49,282 bases of DNA from an uncultured Chloroflexus sp. GTDB lineage: Bacteria > Chloroflexota > Chloroflexia > Chloroflexales > Chloroflexaceae. Shown piece by piece: positions 9,966-17,316 of this stretch. The translations under genes and the position numbers were made by a program. The stretch is taken from positions 1-49,282 of the forward strand of contig NZ_CAKZNK010000155.1 in the NCBI RefSeq assembly GCF_937129525.1, given 5' to 3'. Below the pieces are notes generated by a model that saw only the letters and a list, made by a program, of their open reading frames with translations, was not told where the DNA came from and searched no databases. Each line of letters begins with the position of its first letter. Within the stretch, counting starts at the first letter, position 1.

Positions 9966-10709
9966 TCACATATAGACGCCGCCGTTCACATTAATCTGCT
10001 GGCCGGTGATGTAGTCACCATCGGCAGCCAGAAAGACGACTGCTTTCGCGATCTCCTCAGGCAACCCGAATCGTCCCATCGGGATACGGGCCTTAATCTG
10101 CTCTTGAATCTGCTCTGGCACTTTGGCGAGCATATCGGTCACTGTAAAGCCGGGGGCCAGCGCATTCACCGTAATATTGTGTTTAGCCAGCTCGAGTGCT
10201 GCCGTCTTGGTAAAAGCGATAATCCCACCCTTTGAGGCAGCATAATTGGCCTGACCAAAATTGCCCGCCTGTCCCACAAACGAGCTGATATTGATGATTC
10301 GCCCGTACCTTTGCTCGATCATATGCGGCATGACGGCTGTCGTACAGTAATAGACGCTATTGAGATTGTTCTGGATGACGGTGCTCCAATCCTCATCGGT
10401 AAGCTTGCGCAAGGTGCGATCGCGGGTAATACCGGCATTGTTGACAAGAATGTCGACTCGCCCCCAGCGATCGAGCACTTTCTGCACCATCGCGCGCGCT
10501 TCGTCAGACTGGCTGACATTAGCCTGTACCAGCATCGCTTCACCGCCTTTGGCGGTAATCGCATCAACCACCTCTTGCGCAGCAGCTATACTGCTGTTGT
10601 AGTTCACCGCCACTTTCGCCCCTTCAGCAGCCAGTGCCAGCGCAATTGCCCGCCCAATACCACGGGATGCGCCGGTGACGATGGCAACCCGGCCATCTAA
10701 CTTACCCAT
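9966..10709 (-). CDS. phaB: Acetoacetyl-CoA reductase (PhaB, SDR family)
   Basis: 247 residues from ATG 10709, which follows GGAGG; an upstream in-frame extension to 10805 would read through the intercistronic hairpin and is rejected. NADPH-binding TGASRGIG near residues 12-19, NNAG near 90-93, and the catalytic Ser143, Tyr156, Lys160 (YAASK). The C-terminus DYITGQQINVNGGVYM is typical of PhaB/FabG enzymes. It reduces acetoacetyl-CoA to (R)-3-hydroxybutyryl-CoA for polyhydroxybutyrate. FabG is the alternative, but the adjacent thiolase makes PhaB the better name. No PHA synthase gene is in the window. Confidence 0.88.
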   Translation of the reverse strand: MGKLDGRVAIVTGASRGIGRAIALALAAEGAKVAVNYNSSIAAAQEVVDAITAKGGEAMLVQANVSQSDEARAMVQKVLDRWGRVDILVNNAGITRDRTLRKLTDEDWSTVIQNNLNSVYYCTTAVMPHMIEQRYGRIINISSFVGQAGNFGQANYAASKGGIIAFTKTAALELAKHNITVNALAPGFTVTDMLAKVPEQIQEQIKARIPMGRFGLPEEIAKAVVFLAADGDYITGQQINVNGGVYM

Positions 10710-10751
10710 ATCTGCCTCCACCACCAACAGTACAAATGATATTTTCTCCCT

Positions 10752-10785
10752 TGAGCCGGCGATTACAGTTAAGATCGCCGGCTCA
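10752..10785 (-). other. Intercistronic hairpin between phaA and phaB
   Basis: A perfect 12-bp inverted repeat (arms 10752-10763 and 10774-10785, core GAGCCGGCGAT) with a 10-base loop lies in the 98-base gap between the phaA stop and phaB start. No T-run follows on either strand, so it is unlikely to be a full terminator. It may protect mRNA or tune phaB relative to phaA. Confidence 0.6.
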
Positions 10786-10807
10786 TAACCCCACAATAGT
10801 AACACAC

Positions 10808-11995
10808 CTACATGCGCTCAAAAATAGCAGCAATACCTTGCCCACCGCCAATACACATCGTTACCAGCGCATAGCGACCACCGATGCGGCGCAATTCATG
10901 GATCGCCTTCACCGTAAGAATGCAGCCGGTAGCGCCGATCGGGTGACCCAGCGAAATCCCACTACCATTAGGATTCACACGATCCATCGGCAAGTTTAGA
11001 TCGCGGATCACAGCCAGGGCCTGAGCGGCAAAGGCTTCGTTTACTTCGAACAGATCGATGTCTTCGATCCGCAAACCGGTGCGATCGAGCAACCGACGCA
11101 CTGCCGGCACTGGACCGATACCCATATACTTCGGCTCCACGGCCACATTACTGTAACCTACCAGACGGGCCAGCGGCTTATAGCCACGCCGTTCCGCCGT
11201 CGCCCGATCCATCAACACAACCGCAGCAGCGGCGTCATTAATGCTCGAAGCATTTCCGGCGGTCACCGAGCCATCTTTCAGGAACACGGGACGCAGCTTG
11301 GCCAGCTTCTCGATCGTGGTATCGCGGCGTACCCCCTCATCAACGGTGAATTGGGCCGTCCCTCCCTTCACCTTAATCTCAACCGGCACAATCTGATCGG
11401 CGAAACGCCCCTCATCGATTGCGCGCGCAGCCCGCATATGGCTCTCGTATGCCAGTTGATCCTGATCTTCGCGACTGACACCCCATTTGGCCGCTACATT
11501 CTCGGCAGTTACCCCCATGTGACAATCATCGAACGGATCGGTCAATGCGCCAACCATCATATCAACGACTTTCGTATCGTTCATACGAGCGCCAAAGCGC
11601 ATTGCCGGCAGACTATAAGGGCCACGGCTCATACATTCAGCGCCGCCGGCCACAGCCGCATCAATATCACCTTGCAGAATATACTGGGCCGCCGAAACAA
11701 TCGCCTGTAACCCGCTACCACACAGCCGGTTGAGCGTCAACGCTGGCGTTTCCACCGGCAAACCGCCACGCACTGCGGCGTAGCGCGCCATATACATGTC
11801 ATGCGGCTCGGTATTGATGACATGCCCAAAAACGACATGGCCAATCTCTTCAGGCTGCACACCGGCCCTTGCCACCGCTTCGCGCGTGACAAGCGCTGCC
11901 AGCTCGGTTGGTGGTGTATCTTTGAGACTGCCGCCAAATGTGCCAATTGCCGTCCGCACGCCGCTCAGCACCACGACCTCGCGCTTTTCGCTCAT
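10808..11995 (-). CDS. phaA: Acetyl-CoA acetyltransferase (thiolase, PhaA)
   Basis: 395 residues, standard thiolase length. It condenses two acetyl-CoA to acetoacetyl-CoA. Catalytic residues are all present: Cys92 in [11 protein letters not shown], His351 in GHPIGATG, Cys381 in MCIGGGQG. The start at 11995 ([10 protein letters not shown]) follows a strong GGAGG; the upstream in-frame extension is rejected. It is the first gene of a phaA-phaB operon with a candidate promoter at 12064-12092. A degradative thiolase role is possible, but the neighbouring reductase favours polyhydroxybutyrate synthesis. Confidence 0.92.
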   Translation of the reverse strand: MSEKREVVVLSGVRTAIGTFGGSLKDTPPTELAALVTREAVARAGVQPEEIGHVVFGHVINTEPHDMYMARYAAVRGGLPVETPALTLNRLCGSGLQAIVSAAQYILQGDIDAAVAGGAECMSRGPYSLPAMRFGARMNDTKVVDMMVGALTDPFDDCHMGVTAENVAAKWGVSREDQDQLAYESHMRAARAIDEGRFADQIVPVEIKVKGGTAQFTVDEGVRRDTTIEKLAKLRPVFLKDGSVTAGNASSINDAAAAVVLMDRATAERRGYKPLARLVGYSNVAVEPKYMGIGPVPAVRRLLDRTGLRIEDIDLFEVNEAFAAQALAVIRDLNLPMDRVNPNGSGISLGHPIGATGCILTVKAIHELRRIGGRYALVTMCIGGGQGIAAIFERM

Positions 11996-12063
11996 AACGA
12001 CCTCCTTGCGACGGATCGTCGGGCGACTCCGCCGGTTGTTTGCTGATCCAAGGAACGTGTACA

Positions 12064-12092
12064 ATTATACCAGCTTCCATTACATTACGAAA
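12064..12092 (-). promoter_or_regulatory. Candidate phaA promoter
   Basis: On the minus strand a TATAAT box (12064-12069) lies 17 bases from TTTCGT (12087-12092), 69 bases before the phaA start. The -10 is consensus, the -35 weak. The divergent gap to the GNAT gene also holds short CACAT/ATGTG inverted words (about 12139-12175) that could be an operator. Confidence 0.4.
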
Positions 12093-12217
12093 AGCGAGTT
12101 TCTTATTTCAACAAGTTTCCCTTCAACGTAACCCATGTGTAACTACATGTGGTATATTTCACATACTTTATTAGGCGCTTGACCTGATCACTCGTCAACA
12201 CACAGCAGGAGGCTGGC

Positions 12218-12766
12218 ATGGCCCTACGCAGCGAAGCGATGAGCAATGTCGAATTAAGAGATGGCCGACAGGTCACAATCCGTCCACTCACCGAGAATGA
12301 CCGGTCAGCGCTGGCCGATTTCGGTTTGAGTCTGCCAAAAGATGATCTGCTCTACCTCGAAGAAGATTTTACCAACCCCGATATTATTGCCCGTCTGGCG
12401 AATGCATCGCGCGCAGAAAACTGGCGCCAAATTGTCGCGATTGCCGCTGACGGATCAATCGTGGCTTACACCTCGGCCCGCCGGGTGCCAGGCTGGTCAA
12501 ACCACGTCGCCGAGCTACGTCTGATCGTCAAACCAGGATGGCGACGCAGTGGATTGGGAATGCAGATGGCGCAGGCAATTGTGGAAGCAGCGCGCGATCT
12601 TGGCGCTCAAAAAGTGACGGTCGCAATGCTTGCGGCCCTTAAAGCCGGCCAGGCTATCTTTTCGCGACTTGGTTTTGCTGTCGAAGGGCAGTTGGCGCGC
12701 CATGCGATCGATCGCAACGGCGAATTGCATGATGTGGTTATTATGTCGGCCTTCCTGCGTGTGTGA
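12218..12766 (+). CDS. GNAT-family N-acetyltransferase
   Basis: 182 residues; the ATG follows AGGAGG. The fold is recognisable from ELRDGRQVTIRPLTENDRSA at the N-terminus, the beta-4/acetyl-CoA loop VAELRLIVKPGWRRSGLGMQ (the R/Q-x-x-G-x-G/A pyrophosphate loop is RRSGLG), and the C-terminal AIFSRLGFAVEGQLARHAID. The substrate is not predictable; the pattern is that of RimI/phosphinothricin-type small-molecule acetyltransferases. It is divergent from phaA and ends at a hairpin (12794-12814) ahead of the methionine unit, so it is probably monocistronic. Confidence 0.82.
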   Translation: MALRSEAMSNVELRDGRQVTIRPLTENDRSALADFGLSLPKDDLLYLEEDFTNPDIIARLANASRAENWRQIVAIAADGSIVAYTSARRVPGWSNHVAELRLIVKPGWRRSGLGMQMAQAIVEAARDLGAQKVTVAMLAALKAGQAIFSRLGFAVEGQLARHAIDRNGELHDVVIMSAFLRV

Positions 12767-12793
12767 CAGCGATTCGGTAGATGACGTGAATCA

Positions 12794-12814
12794 GGGGCAC
12801 AATTTGTGTGCCCC
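12794..12814 (+). terminator. Hairpin after GNAT gene
   Basis: GGGGCACA and TGTGCCCC form a perfect 8-bp stem with a 5-base loop, 27 bases after the stop. No T-run follows, so it is a terminator-like or mRNA-end hairpin. Confidence 0.45.
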
Positions 12815-12865
12815 ACCAGAATGTTGCCACTGCTGTTAGTTGTGATCCATCCATACCGATACTGA

Positions 12866-12894
12866 TTGACAAGCATAGTAGCACCTGCTATACT
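12866..12894 (+). promoter_or_regulatory. Sigma70-type promoter of the methionine unit
   Basis: Consensus TTGACA at 12866-12871, 17-base spacer, TATACT at 12889-12894. Predicted transcription start about 12901, some 18 bases before the SAM aptamer. It is the best promoter in the window. Confidence 0.82.
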
Positions 12895-12918
12895 CAGCCT
12901 CAATTGCAGAACGCTGCA

Positions 12919-13020
12919 CTCATCCAGAGCGGTGGAGGGACCGGCCCGATGAAACCGCGCCAACCCGGCGGATACAGCCTGACGGGTGGCAACTCCGGCA
13001 GCAAGAAGCTGGCAGATGAG
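12919..13020 (+). ncRNA. SAM-I (S-box) riboswitch aptamer
   Basis: The closing helix P1 is CTCATC (12919-12924) with GATGAG (13015-13020). Between them are the S-box landmarks in order: GGTGGAGGGA, CCGGCCC, GATGAAACC, GCCAACCC, GGTGGCAACTCC and the closing CAGC/GCTGG helix. The four-helix junction and kink-turn sequences match the SAM-I class. It senses S-adenosylmethionine and controls the metB-metF genes downstream. The placement right after a consensus promoter and before a terminator overlapping the metB ribosome site supports the call. Confidence 0.93.
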
Positions 13021-13066
13021 AGGAGAGCGGCGTCTTCTCGCCAACCGGCAGGAGCGCGTCACCTTG

Positions 13067-13097
13067 ATCTCTCGTCGCCCCGATGAGAGGTTTTTTT
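13067..13097 (+). terminator. Riboswitch terminator and ribosome-site sequestrator
   Basis: CTCTCGTC (13069-13076) pairs with GATGAGAG (13082-13089) around GCCCC, extended by two weak pairs, followed by seven T (13091-13097). The same 5' arm can instead pair with the identical GATGAGAG at 13015-13022, whose first six bases are the aptamer P1 3' strand. So SAM binding frees the arm to terminate. The 3' arm also contains the GAGAGG ribosome site of metB (start 13098). Confidence 0.9.
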
Positions 13098-14294
13098 ATG
13101 ACCATCACCCACAACCCAGGCCCAGGCACTGCCGCTGTCCACGCTGGCGAATCACGCCAGCGCGCATTTGACGCTATTACCACACCGATCGTGCAGAGCG
13201 CAACCTACACCTTTCGTGATAGCGCCGAATTGATCGCATTTCAAGTGGGAGAGGTTGAACGCGAAGAGTATGGTCGGTACGGGAATCCAACTGTGCGCGC
13301 GGTTGAAGCGCGCCTGGCTGCGCTCGAGTCTCCTGATGCGCCTGCCGCTGCTTTACTGTGCGCTTCCGGAATGAACGCGCTGACTACCGTGATGCTGGCG
13401 ATGCTGCCCGGCGGTAGCCACGTGATCCTGACCGATGATGGTTATCGGCGCACACGCCAGTTTGTCAGCACGATGCTGTCGCGCCTCGGCGTAACGCACA
13501 GTGTAGTCGAAGCGGCGAATCCGGCTGCAATTGCGGCTGCAATCGAGCCAGGTCGCACGCGCCTGATCATTACCGAAGCGCCAACCAACCCCTACCTGCG
13601 CGTGATCGATCTGGCAGCGGTGGCGCGAATCGCGCGCGAACACCGGATTAAGACGGTGATCGATGCCACGTTTGCCACTCCTTACAATATGCGCCCGCTG
13701 GCATACGGGATCGATCTGGTTGTCCATAGCTGTAGCAAGTATCTGGCCGGCCATAACGATCTGCTGGCTGGAGTGATTATCGGTCGTCCGCCAATCATCA
13801 GTGCGCTCCGCGAGACGCAAGGCGTGCTGGGAGGGATTTGCGACCCGCATGCCGCCTACCTGCTGGGTCGTGGCCTCAAGACCCTGGCTTTGCGGATGGA
13901 ACGCCATAACCAGAATGGGCAGGCAGTCGCCGAATTTCTGGCCCGCCATCCGCGGGTAGTCCGGGTGCATTATCCAGGATTGCCAGAACACCCCGATCAC
14001 GCTATCGCCCGCGCCCAGATGCGCGGCTTTGGTGGAGTTGTCTCGTTTGAGGTGCAGGGCGATTTGCGTAGCGCAATGACGGTGGTTGACCGCTTGCGCC
14101 TGCCTTATATCGCCCCAAGCTTTGGCGGTGTGGAAAGCCTGGTTGAACAACCGGCTCTCATGAGTTACTATGAACTGAGTAGTGAAGAACGCCTGGCAGT
14201 TGGCATTCGCGATAACTTGATCCGGCTCTCGTGCGGGATCGAAGATGCCAGTGACCTGATCGCCGATCTGCAACAGGCGCTTGCCGAAGAATAG
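13098..14294 (+). CDS. metB: Cystathionine gamma-synthase-family PLP enzyme
   Basis: 398 residues from ATG 13098, chosen because the upstream in-frame ATG at 13083 lies inside the terminator stem. Cys/Met metabolism PLP fold: the YGRYGNPTVRAVE phosphate-binding region, VIDATFATP with Asp near 189, and Lys214 in HSCSKYLAGHNDLLAG forming the PLP aldimine. The C-terminal SFGGVESLVEQPALMSY is the trans-sulfuration signature. It probably uses an activated homoserine with cysteine (cystathionine synthase) or sulfide (homoserine sulfhydrylase); a gamma-lyase is less likely under a SAM-repressed riboswitch. metF follows after two bases. Confidence 0.85.
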   Translation: MTITHNPGPGTAAVHAGESRQRAFDAITTPIVQSATYTFRDSAELIAFQVGEVEREEYGRYGNPTVRAVEARLAALESPDAPAAALLCASGMNALTTVMLAMLPGGSHVILTDDGYRRTRQFVSTMLSRLGVTHSVVEAANPAAIAAAIEPGRTRLIITEAPTNPYLRVIDLAAVARIAREHRIKTVIDATFATPYNMRPLAYGIDLVVHSCSKYLAGHNDLLAGVIIGRPPIISALRETQGVLGGICDPHAAYLLGRGLKTLALRMERHNQNGQAVAEFLARHPRVVRVHYPGLPEHPDHAIARAQMRGFGGVVSFEVQGDLRSAMTVVDRLRLPYIAPSFGGVESLVEQPALMSYYELSSEERLAVGIRDNLIRLSCGIEDASDLIADLQQALAEE

Positions 14295-14296
14295 CT

Positions 14297-15226
14297 ATGC
14301 ACTCTACGTTACAACGCCGGTTGGCCGCCGGTCAGACGGTTGTGACCGGTGAAATTGCGCCGCCGAAGGGAGCGGCCCGCGCCCACCTTGAAACACTGGC
14401 TACAAATCTGCGCAATTATGTTGACGCTGTTAACCTGACCGATAACCAGCGTGGCATTGCCCGGATGTCGTCACTGGGTGGTAGCGTGATTGTCCAACAG
14501 CTCGGCATCGAGCCAATTATGCAAATGACGTGCCAGCATCGTAACCGGATCGCGCTCCAGGCTGATGCCCTCAGCGCGTCGGCGCTGGGTGTGCGCAATT
14601 TGCTGGCAATGACCGGTGATCATCCGCGGATCGGCGACCATCCCGAGGCCAAGAATGTCCTCGATCTCAATTCGTTCCAACTGATCCGTATGTTGCGTAC
14701 CTTGCGCGATCAGGCATCTTTTCAATCTGGCACCCCCTTGAAGGAAGCGCCGCGCTTTTTCATCGGCAGTGTCGCCAATCCGAATGTTGAGCGAGCAGCG
14801 CGCCTGGAAAAAAAGATTGAAGCCGGCGCTGAGTTTGTTCAGACGCAATTGATTTTCGATGTAAACCGGTTTCGCCAATGGATGGCCGACGCGCGCGCTG
14901 CCGGTCTGCATCAACAGGCCTACATTCTGGTCGGCGTGATGATCCTCCGCCGTCCCAATTCGGCAATCTATCTGCGCGATCATCTCCCCGGTACGCTGAT
15001 GCCCGATGCCGTCATCGAACGGATGCAGCGCGCAGCCGATAGCGAAGCTGAAGGAATTGCGCTGGCTGCCGAACTGGTGACCGAGCTGCTCAGCATTGAG
15101 GGTGTCGCCGGTGTACATCTGATGTCGGTTGATTGGACGAGGGCCATTCCGCGAGTTGTGGAACGAGCCGGCTTGCTGCCACGTCCACCAGCCCCGGCAA
15201 GCGATGAAGACAACTACCAGAGGTAA
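14297..15226 (+). CDS. metF: Methylenetetrahydrofolate reductase (MetF)
   Basis: 309 residues, TIM-barrel flavoprotein. It reduces 5,10-methylene-THF to 5-methyl-THF, the methyl donor for methionine synthase. Motifs: VTGEIAPPKGAARAHLE at the N-terminus with the family glutamate, YVDAVNLTDNQRG, MTCQHRNRIALQADALSASA and LLAMTGDHP (FAD/folate region), FIGSVANPNVER and GAEFVQTQLIFD. It lies two bases after metB and so shares the SAM-I riboswitch. The motifs fit a MetF/MTHFR that usually works with FAD. No methionine synthase is in the window. Confidence 0.88.
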   Translation: MHSTLQRRLAAGQTVVTGEIAPPKGAARAHLETLATNLRNYVDAVNLTDNQRGIARMSSLGGSVIVQQLGIEPIMQMTCQHRNRIALQADALSASALGVRNLLAMTGDHPRIGDHPEAKNVLDLNSFQLIRMLRTLRDQASFQSGTPLKEAPRFFIGSVANPNVERAARLEKKIEAGAEFVQTQLIFDVNRFRQWMADARAAGLHQQAYILVGVMILRRPNSAIYLRDHLPGTLMPDAVIERMQRAADSEAEGIALAAELVTELLSIEGVAGVHLMSVDWTRAIPRVVERAGLLPRPPAPASDEDNYQR

Positions 15227-15228
15227 AA

Positions 15229-15260
15229 GACCATTGGCTCCACTTGATCAACCAATGGTT
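15229..15260 (+). terminator. Hairpin at the end of the metB-metF unit
   Basis: CCATTGG (15231-15237) and CCAATGG (15252-15258) pair perfectly and extend to a 9-bp stem, starting three bases after the metF stop. Only TTCC follows, so termination efficiency is uncertain. Confidence 0.5.
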
Positions 15261-15378
15261 CCTTGCTGTCCGCGACACGCAGACAGCGACCGATAGCAGC
15301 GGAGCCGCGCGCCAGATGTATCCTGATCCATCCTGGATGGTCGCAATCACCAGGCGCAACACCGGTTCCCGTTCAGAC

Positions 15379-15495
15379 GTATGATCTGACACGTGCAAAG
15401 TGGCATGACCGTCACTGACCTTCGCCCCGCCCAGACCGGCTAGCGCCGTATGATCTGACACGCGCAAAGTAGTATGACCGTCACTACTCTTCGCC
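15379..15495. repeat. Two-copy 69-bp direct repeat
   Basis: GTATGATCTGACACG starts at 15379 and again at 15448. The copies continue with GCAAAGT and TATGACCGTCACT or close variants for about 48 bases. The period is 69 bases, a multiple of three; the minus strand stays open across both copies and reads near-identical VSDGHATLHVSDHTS-type peptides. The rest of the 442-base gap between metF and map holds no gene I can support. This looks like a dispersed intergenic repeat family; a small protein on the minus strand is unlikely because that frame overlaps the metF end. Confidence 0.6.
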
Positions 15496-15623
15496 ACCGA
15501 TGACTGCGATGATCTTTATGGTCAAAGTCGGACTGGCAACCGGCAACAGCGCGCGCTGATGTTGCGCCTCTCTGATCCTGACGAAAAATCTGCGCGCGCG
15601 TTGCTATCCATAACTCACTTTTA

Positions 15624-15632
15624 TGCTATAAC
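15624..15632 (+). promoter_or_regulatory. Extended -10 promoter for map
   Basis: TGC followed by TATAAC (15627-15632) makes an extended -10, 37 bases before the map start. A TTGCTA lies 20 bases upstream, too far for a normal -35. Confidence 0.4.
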
Positions 15633-15668
15633 ACAGGTAGTATCTTTTAGAATAAAGAGAGAATCTCG

Positions 15669-16445
15669 ATGGCTATCATCCTTAAATCTCCGGCACAAAT
15701 CGAACTGCTGCGCGCCGCCGGGCAACTGGTGCGGCAGACGTTCAACGTGCTGCGCGATCATGTTCGGCCTGGCGTGACCACGGCTGAACTCGATGCAATT
15801 GCAGAGGAATTTATCCGGGCCCACGGAGCTGAACCGATCTACAAAGGCTACGTCCCCGCCGGTCGGCGCAACTACATCCCACCCTTCCCCGGCACAATCT
15901 GCGCTTCAATCAACGATGTGATCTGTCACGGTATTCCGAGCAAGCGCGATCGATTACGGCAAGGTGATATTGTCGGGATCGATATCGGCCTGCGCCTCAA
16001 CGGTTGGGTCGGCGATGCCTGCGAGACCTTCCCGGTCGGCGAGGTCGATGATGAGACGTATCGTCTGCTTGAGGTAACCCGCCGATGTCTGGAGCTTGGC
16101 ATTGAGCAGGCCCAGGTGGGCAATCCGCTGCGCGCGATCGGGGCGGCGATCCAGCGCTATGCGGAAGCGAATGGTTTTTCGGTGGTGCGTGAGTATACCG
16201 GTCACGGGTTGGGCCGTAATTTGCACGAAGAGCCAACTATTTTGCACTACGACGACCCGGCTCAGACGCGCAAGATCGTGGCCGGCATGGTGTTTACCAT
16301 CGAGCCGATGATTAACGCCGGCAAAGCGACAACAAAGGTTGATCGCGATGGATGGACGGTGCGCACCGCCGATGGCAAGCGATCAGCGCAGTTTGAGCAT
16401 ACCCTGGCGATCACTGAAGAAGGGCCGATTATTTTGACCGCCTGA
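15669..16445 (+). CDS. map: Methionine aminopeptidase, type I
   Basis: 258 residues. It removes the initiator methionine from nascent proteins in the cytoplasm. All five metal ligands are visible: Asp105 (VGIDIG), Asp116 (VGDACET), His179 (GHGLGRNLHEEP), Glu212 (FTIEPM) and Glu243 (QFEHT); His87 (ICHGIP) is the substrate-site histidine. No N-terminal extension or zinc finger, so bacterial type Ia. It stands alone after a promoter-like extended -10 and not in the usual ribosomal-protein/secY setting. It may be one of several map genes in the genome. Confidence 0.93.
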   Translation: MAIILKSPAQIELLRAAGQLVRQTFNVLRDHVRPGVTTAELDAIAEEFIRAHGAEPIYKGYVPAGRRNYIPPFPGTICASINDVICHGIPSKRDRLRQGDIVGIDIGLRLNGWVGDACETFPVGEVDDETYRLLEVTRRCLELGIEQAQVGNPLRAIGAAIQRYAEANGFSVVREYTGHGLGRNLHEEPTILHYDDPAQTRKIVAGMVFTIEPMINAGKATTKVDRDGWTVRTADGKRSAQFEHTLAITEEGPIILTA

Positions 16446-16454
16446 TCTGGCATA

Positions 16455-16470
16455 CCGAAGCTGGCTTCGG
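16455..16470 (+). terminator. Small hairpin after map
   Basis: CCGAAGC and GCTTCGG form a compact inverted repeat nine bases after the map stop. No T-run; weak terminator candidate. Confidence 0.3.
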
Positions 16471-16536
16471 CGGCGAGCGCATGCCTGAACGTAAGCCAGC
16501 TACTGATTGTTGGGCTTCAGATGAGGGAGACGCCGC

Positions 16537-16800
16537 ATGACGCTTGAAGAAGAACTGATAGCAGCGCTGGTAGCCAACGATCTGGCGCGAGCAAAAGCGC
16601 TCGCGACCGAGCTGCACGCGCGCGGTCTTGACCGCGCTGCCATCGAGCAGGCTCTGGCAGCGCAACCGCACCTCGAAGAGCAGCTTTGGGCAATCTTAAA
16701 CGAGATTATCCCCATCTCACGACGGGCGCTGAAGCGGCGGGCAATCCGCGCTGCCGAAGAACGCGATTGGAGCGATTGGCAAGAGGGGCGCAGATGGTAG
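16537..16800 (+). CDS. Small charged helical protein
   Basis: 87 residues; ATG preceded by GAGGGAG. Entirely predicted helix: acidic MTLEEELIAALVANDLARAK at the N-terminus, then HARGLDRAAIEQALAAQ and LWAILNEIIPISRRALKRRA, and a tryptophan-containing polar tail DWSDWQEGRRW. I do not recognise a family; it has the look of a small cytoplasmic adaptor or helical-repeat protein. It lies 91 bases after map, possibly in the same transcript, and is convergent with the next gene. Confidence 0.6.
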   Translation: MTLEEELIAALVANDLARAKALATELHARGLDRAAIEQALAAQPHLEEQLWAILNEIIPISRRALKRRAIRAAEERDWSDWQEGRRW

Positions 16801-16872
16801 TTGCAGGGGGGATGAAGCAATAATGAGCGCTACCAGCTCGTTCCGGCTTGCGTTGTTGGCGTTACGCCGGTT

Positions 16873-17316
16873 TCAATATACCCGGTAAAGCACAATCGTT
16901 TGCGGACCGCTGCTATCACGGAGCATAATCTCAACCTGATCAGGCCGCACAAGGCCGCGCGAAAGCGGGTCGTAACCGGGAACACCTTCAATATAATAGT
17001 AGTAGATTTGACCTTCGTAGCGGAAACCACGCACATTGCTGGAGCGAATAGTTACGCCCGGCTTCACTTCAATCAGCGGATCAAGAATAGCACCGCTGAG
17101 GCGACCTTGAATCTCGCGGGTCAGCAACGTTAGATCGGGTTTGGCAGCCAGTGGCGTGCGAGGTTGGGCAGAGCTGAGTAACCACCCTGCCACGCTCAGA
17201 AGTAAGCACAATTCGACGCCTAACATGATCGTAAAGAGTCCAAACCGTCGGGATTGACATAACCCTTTGAAAGTGACACGCTGCGCTGCGCTTATCGACG
17301 CCACCGGCTTGATCAT
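16873..17316 (-). CDS. Membrane-anchored protein of unknown function
   Basis: 147 residues. One hydrophobic segment (FGLFTIMLGVELCLLLSVAG, near residues 26-45) follows a short basic N-terminus; the remainder is predicted extracytoplasmic and beta-rich (ILDPLIEVKPGVTIRSSNVR, then YEGQIYYYYIEGVPGYDPLS). I do not recognise the family. Its ATG overlaps the tnpB stop (ATGA at 17313-17316), so the IS607 element abuts its start and must have replaced or separated its native upstream region. Expression now probably depends on read-through from the element. Confidence 0.65.
   Translation of the reverse strand: MIKPVASISAAQRVTFKGLCQSRRFGLFTIMLGVELCLLLSVAGWLLSSAQPRTPLAAKPDLTLLTREIQGRLSGAILDPLIEVKPGVTIRSSNVRGFRYEGQIYYYYIEGVPGYDPLSRGLVRPDQVEIMLRDSSGPQTIVLYRVY

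Noticed and set aside
10710-10805. N-terminal extension of phaB by 32 residues
   Set aside because: It reads through the intercistronic hairpin, and the ATG at 10709 has GGAGG and matches the family N-terminus.
13353-14273. 306-codon open frame antisense to the metB-like gene
   Set aside because: It mirrors the codon structure of the plus-strand gene, which has clear PLP enzyme motifs; no ribosome site or family pattern on the minus strand.
15090-15497. 135-codon minus-strand frame over the metF end and the 69-bp repeat
   Set aside because: Overlaps the metF 3' end and consists largely of repeat peptides; more likely a non-coding repeat. Kept as a finding only for the repeat.
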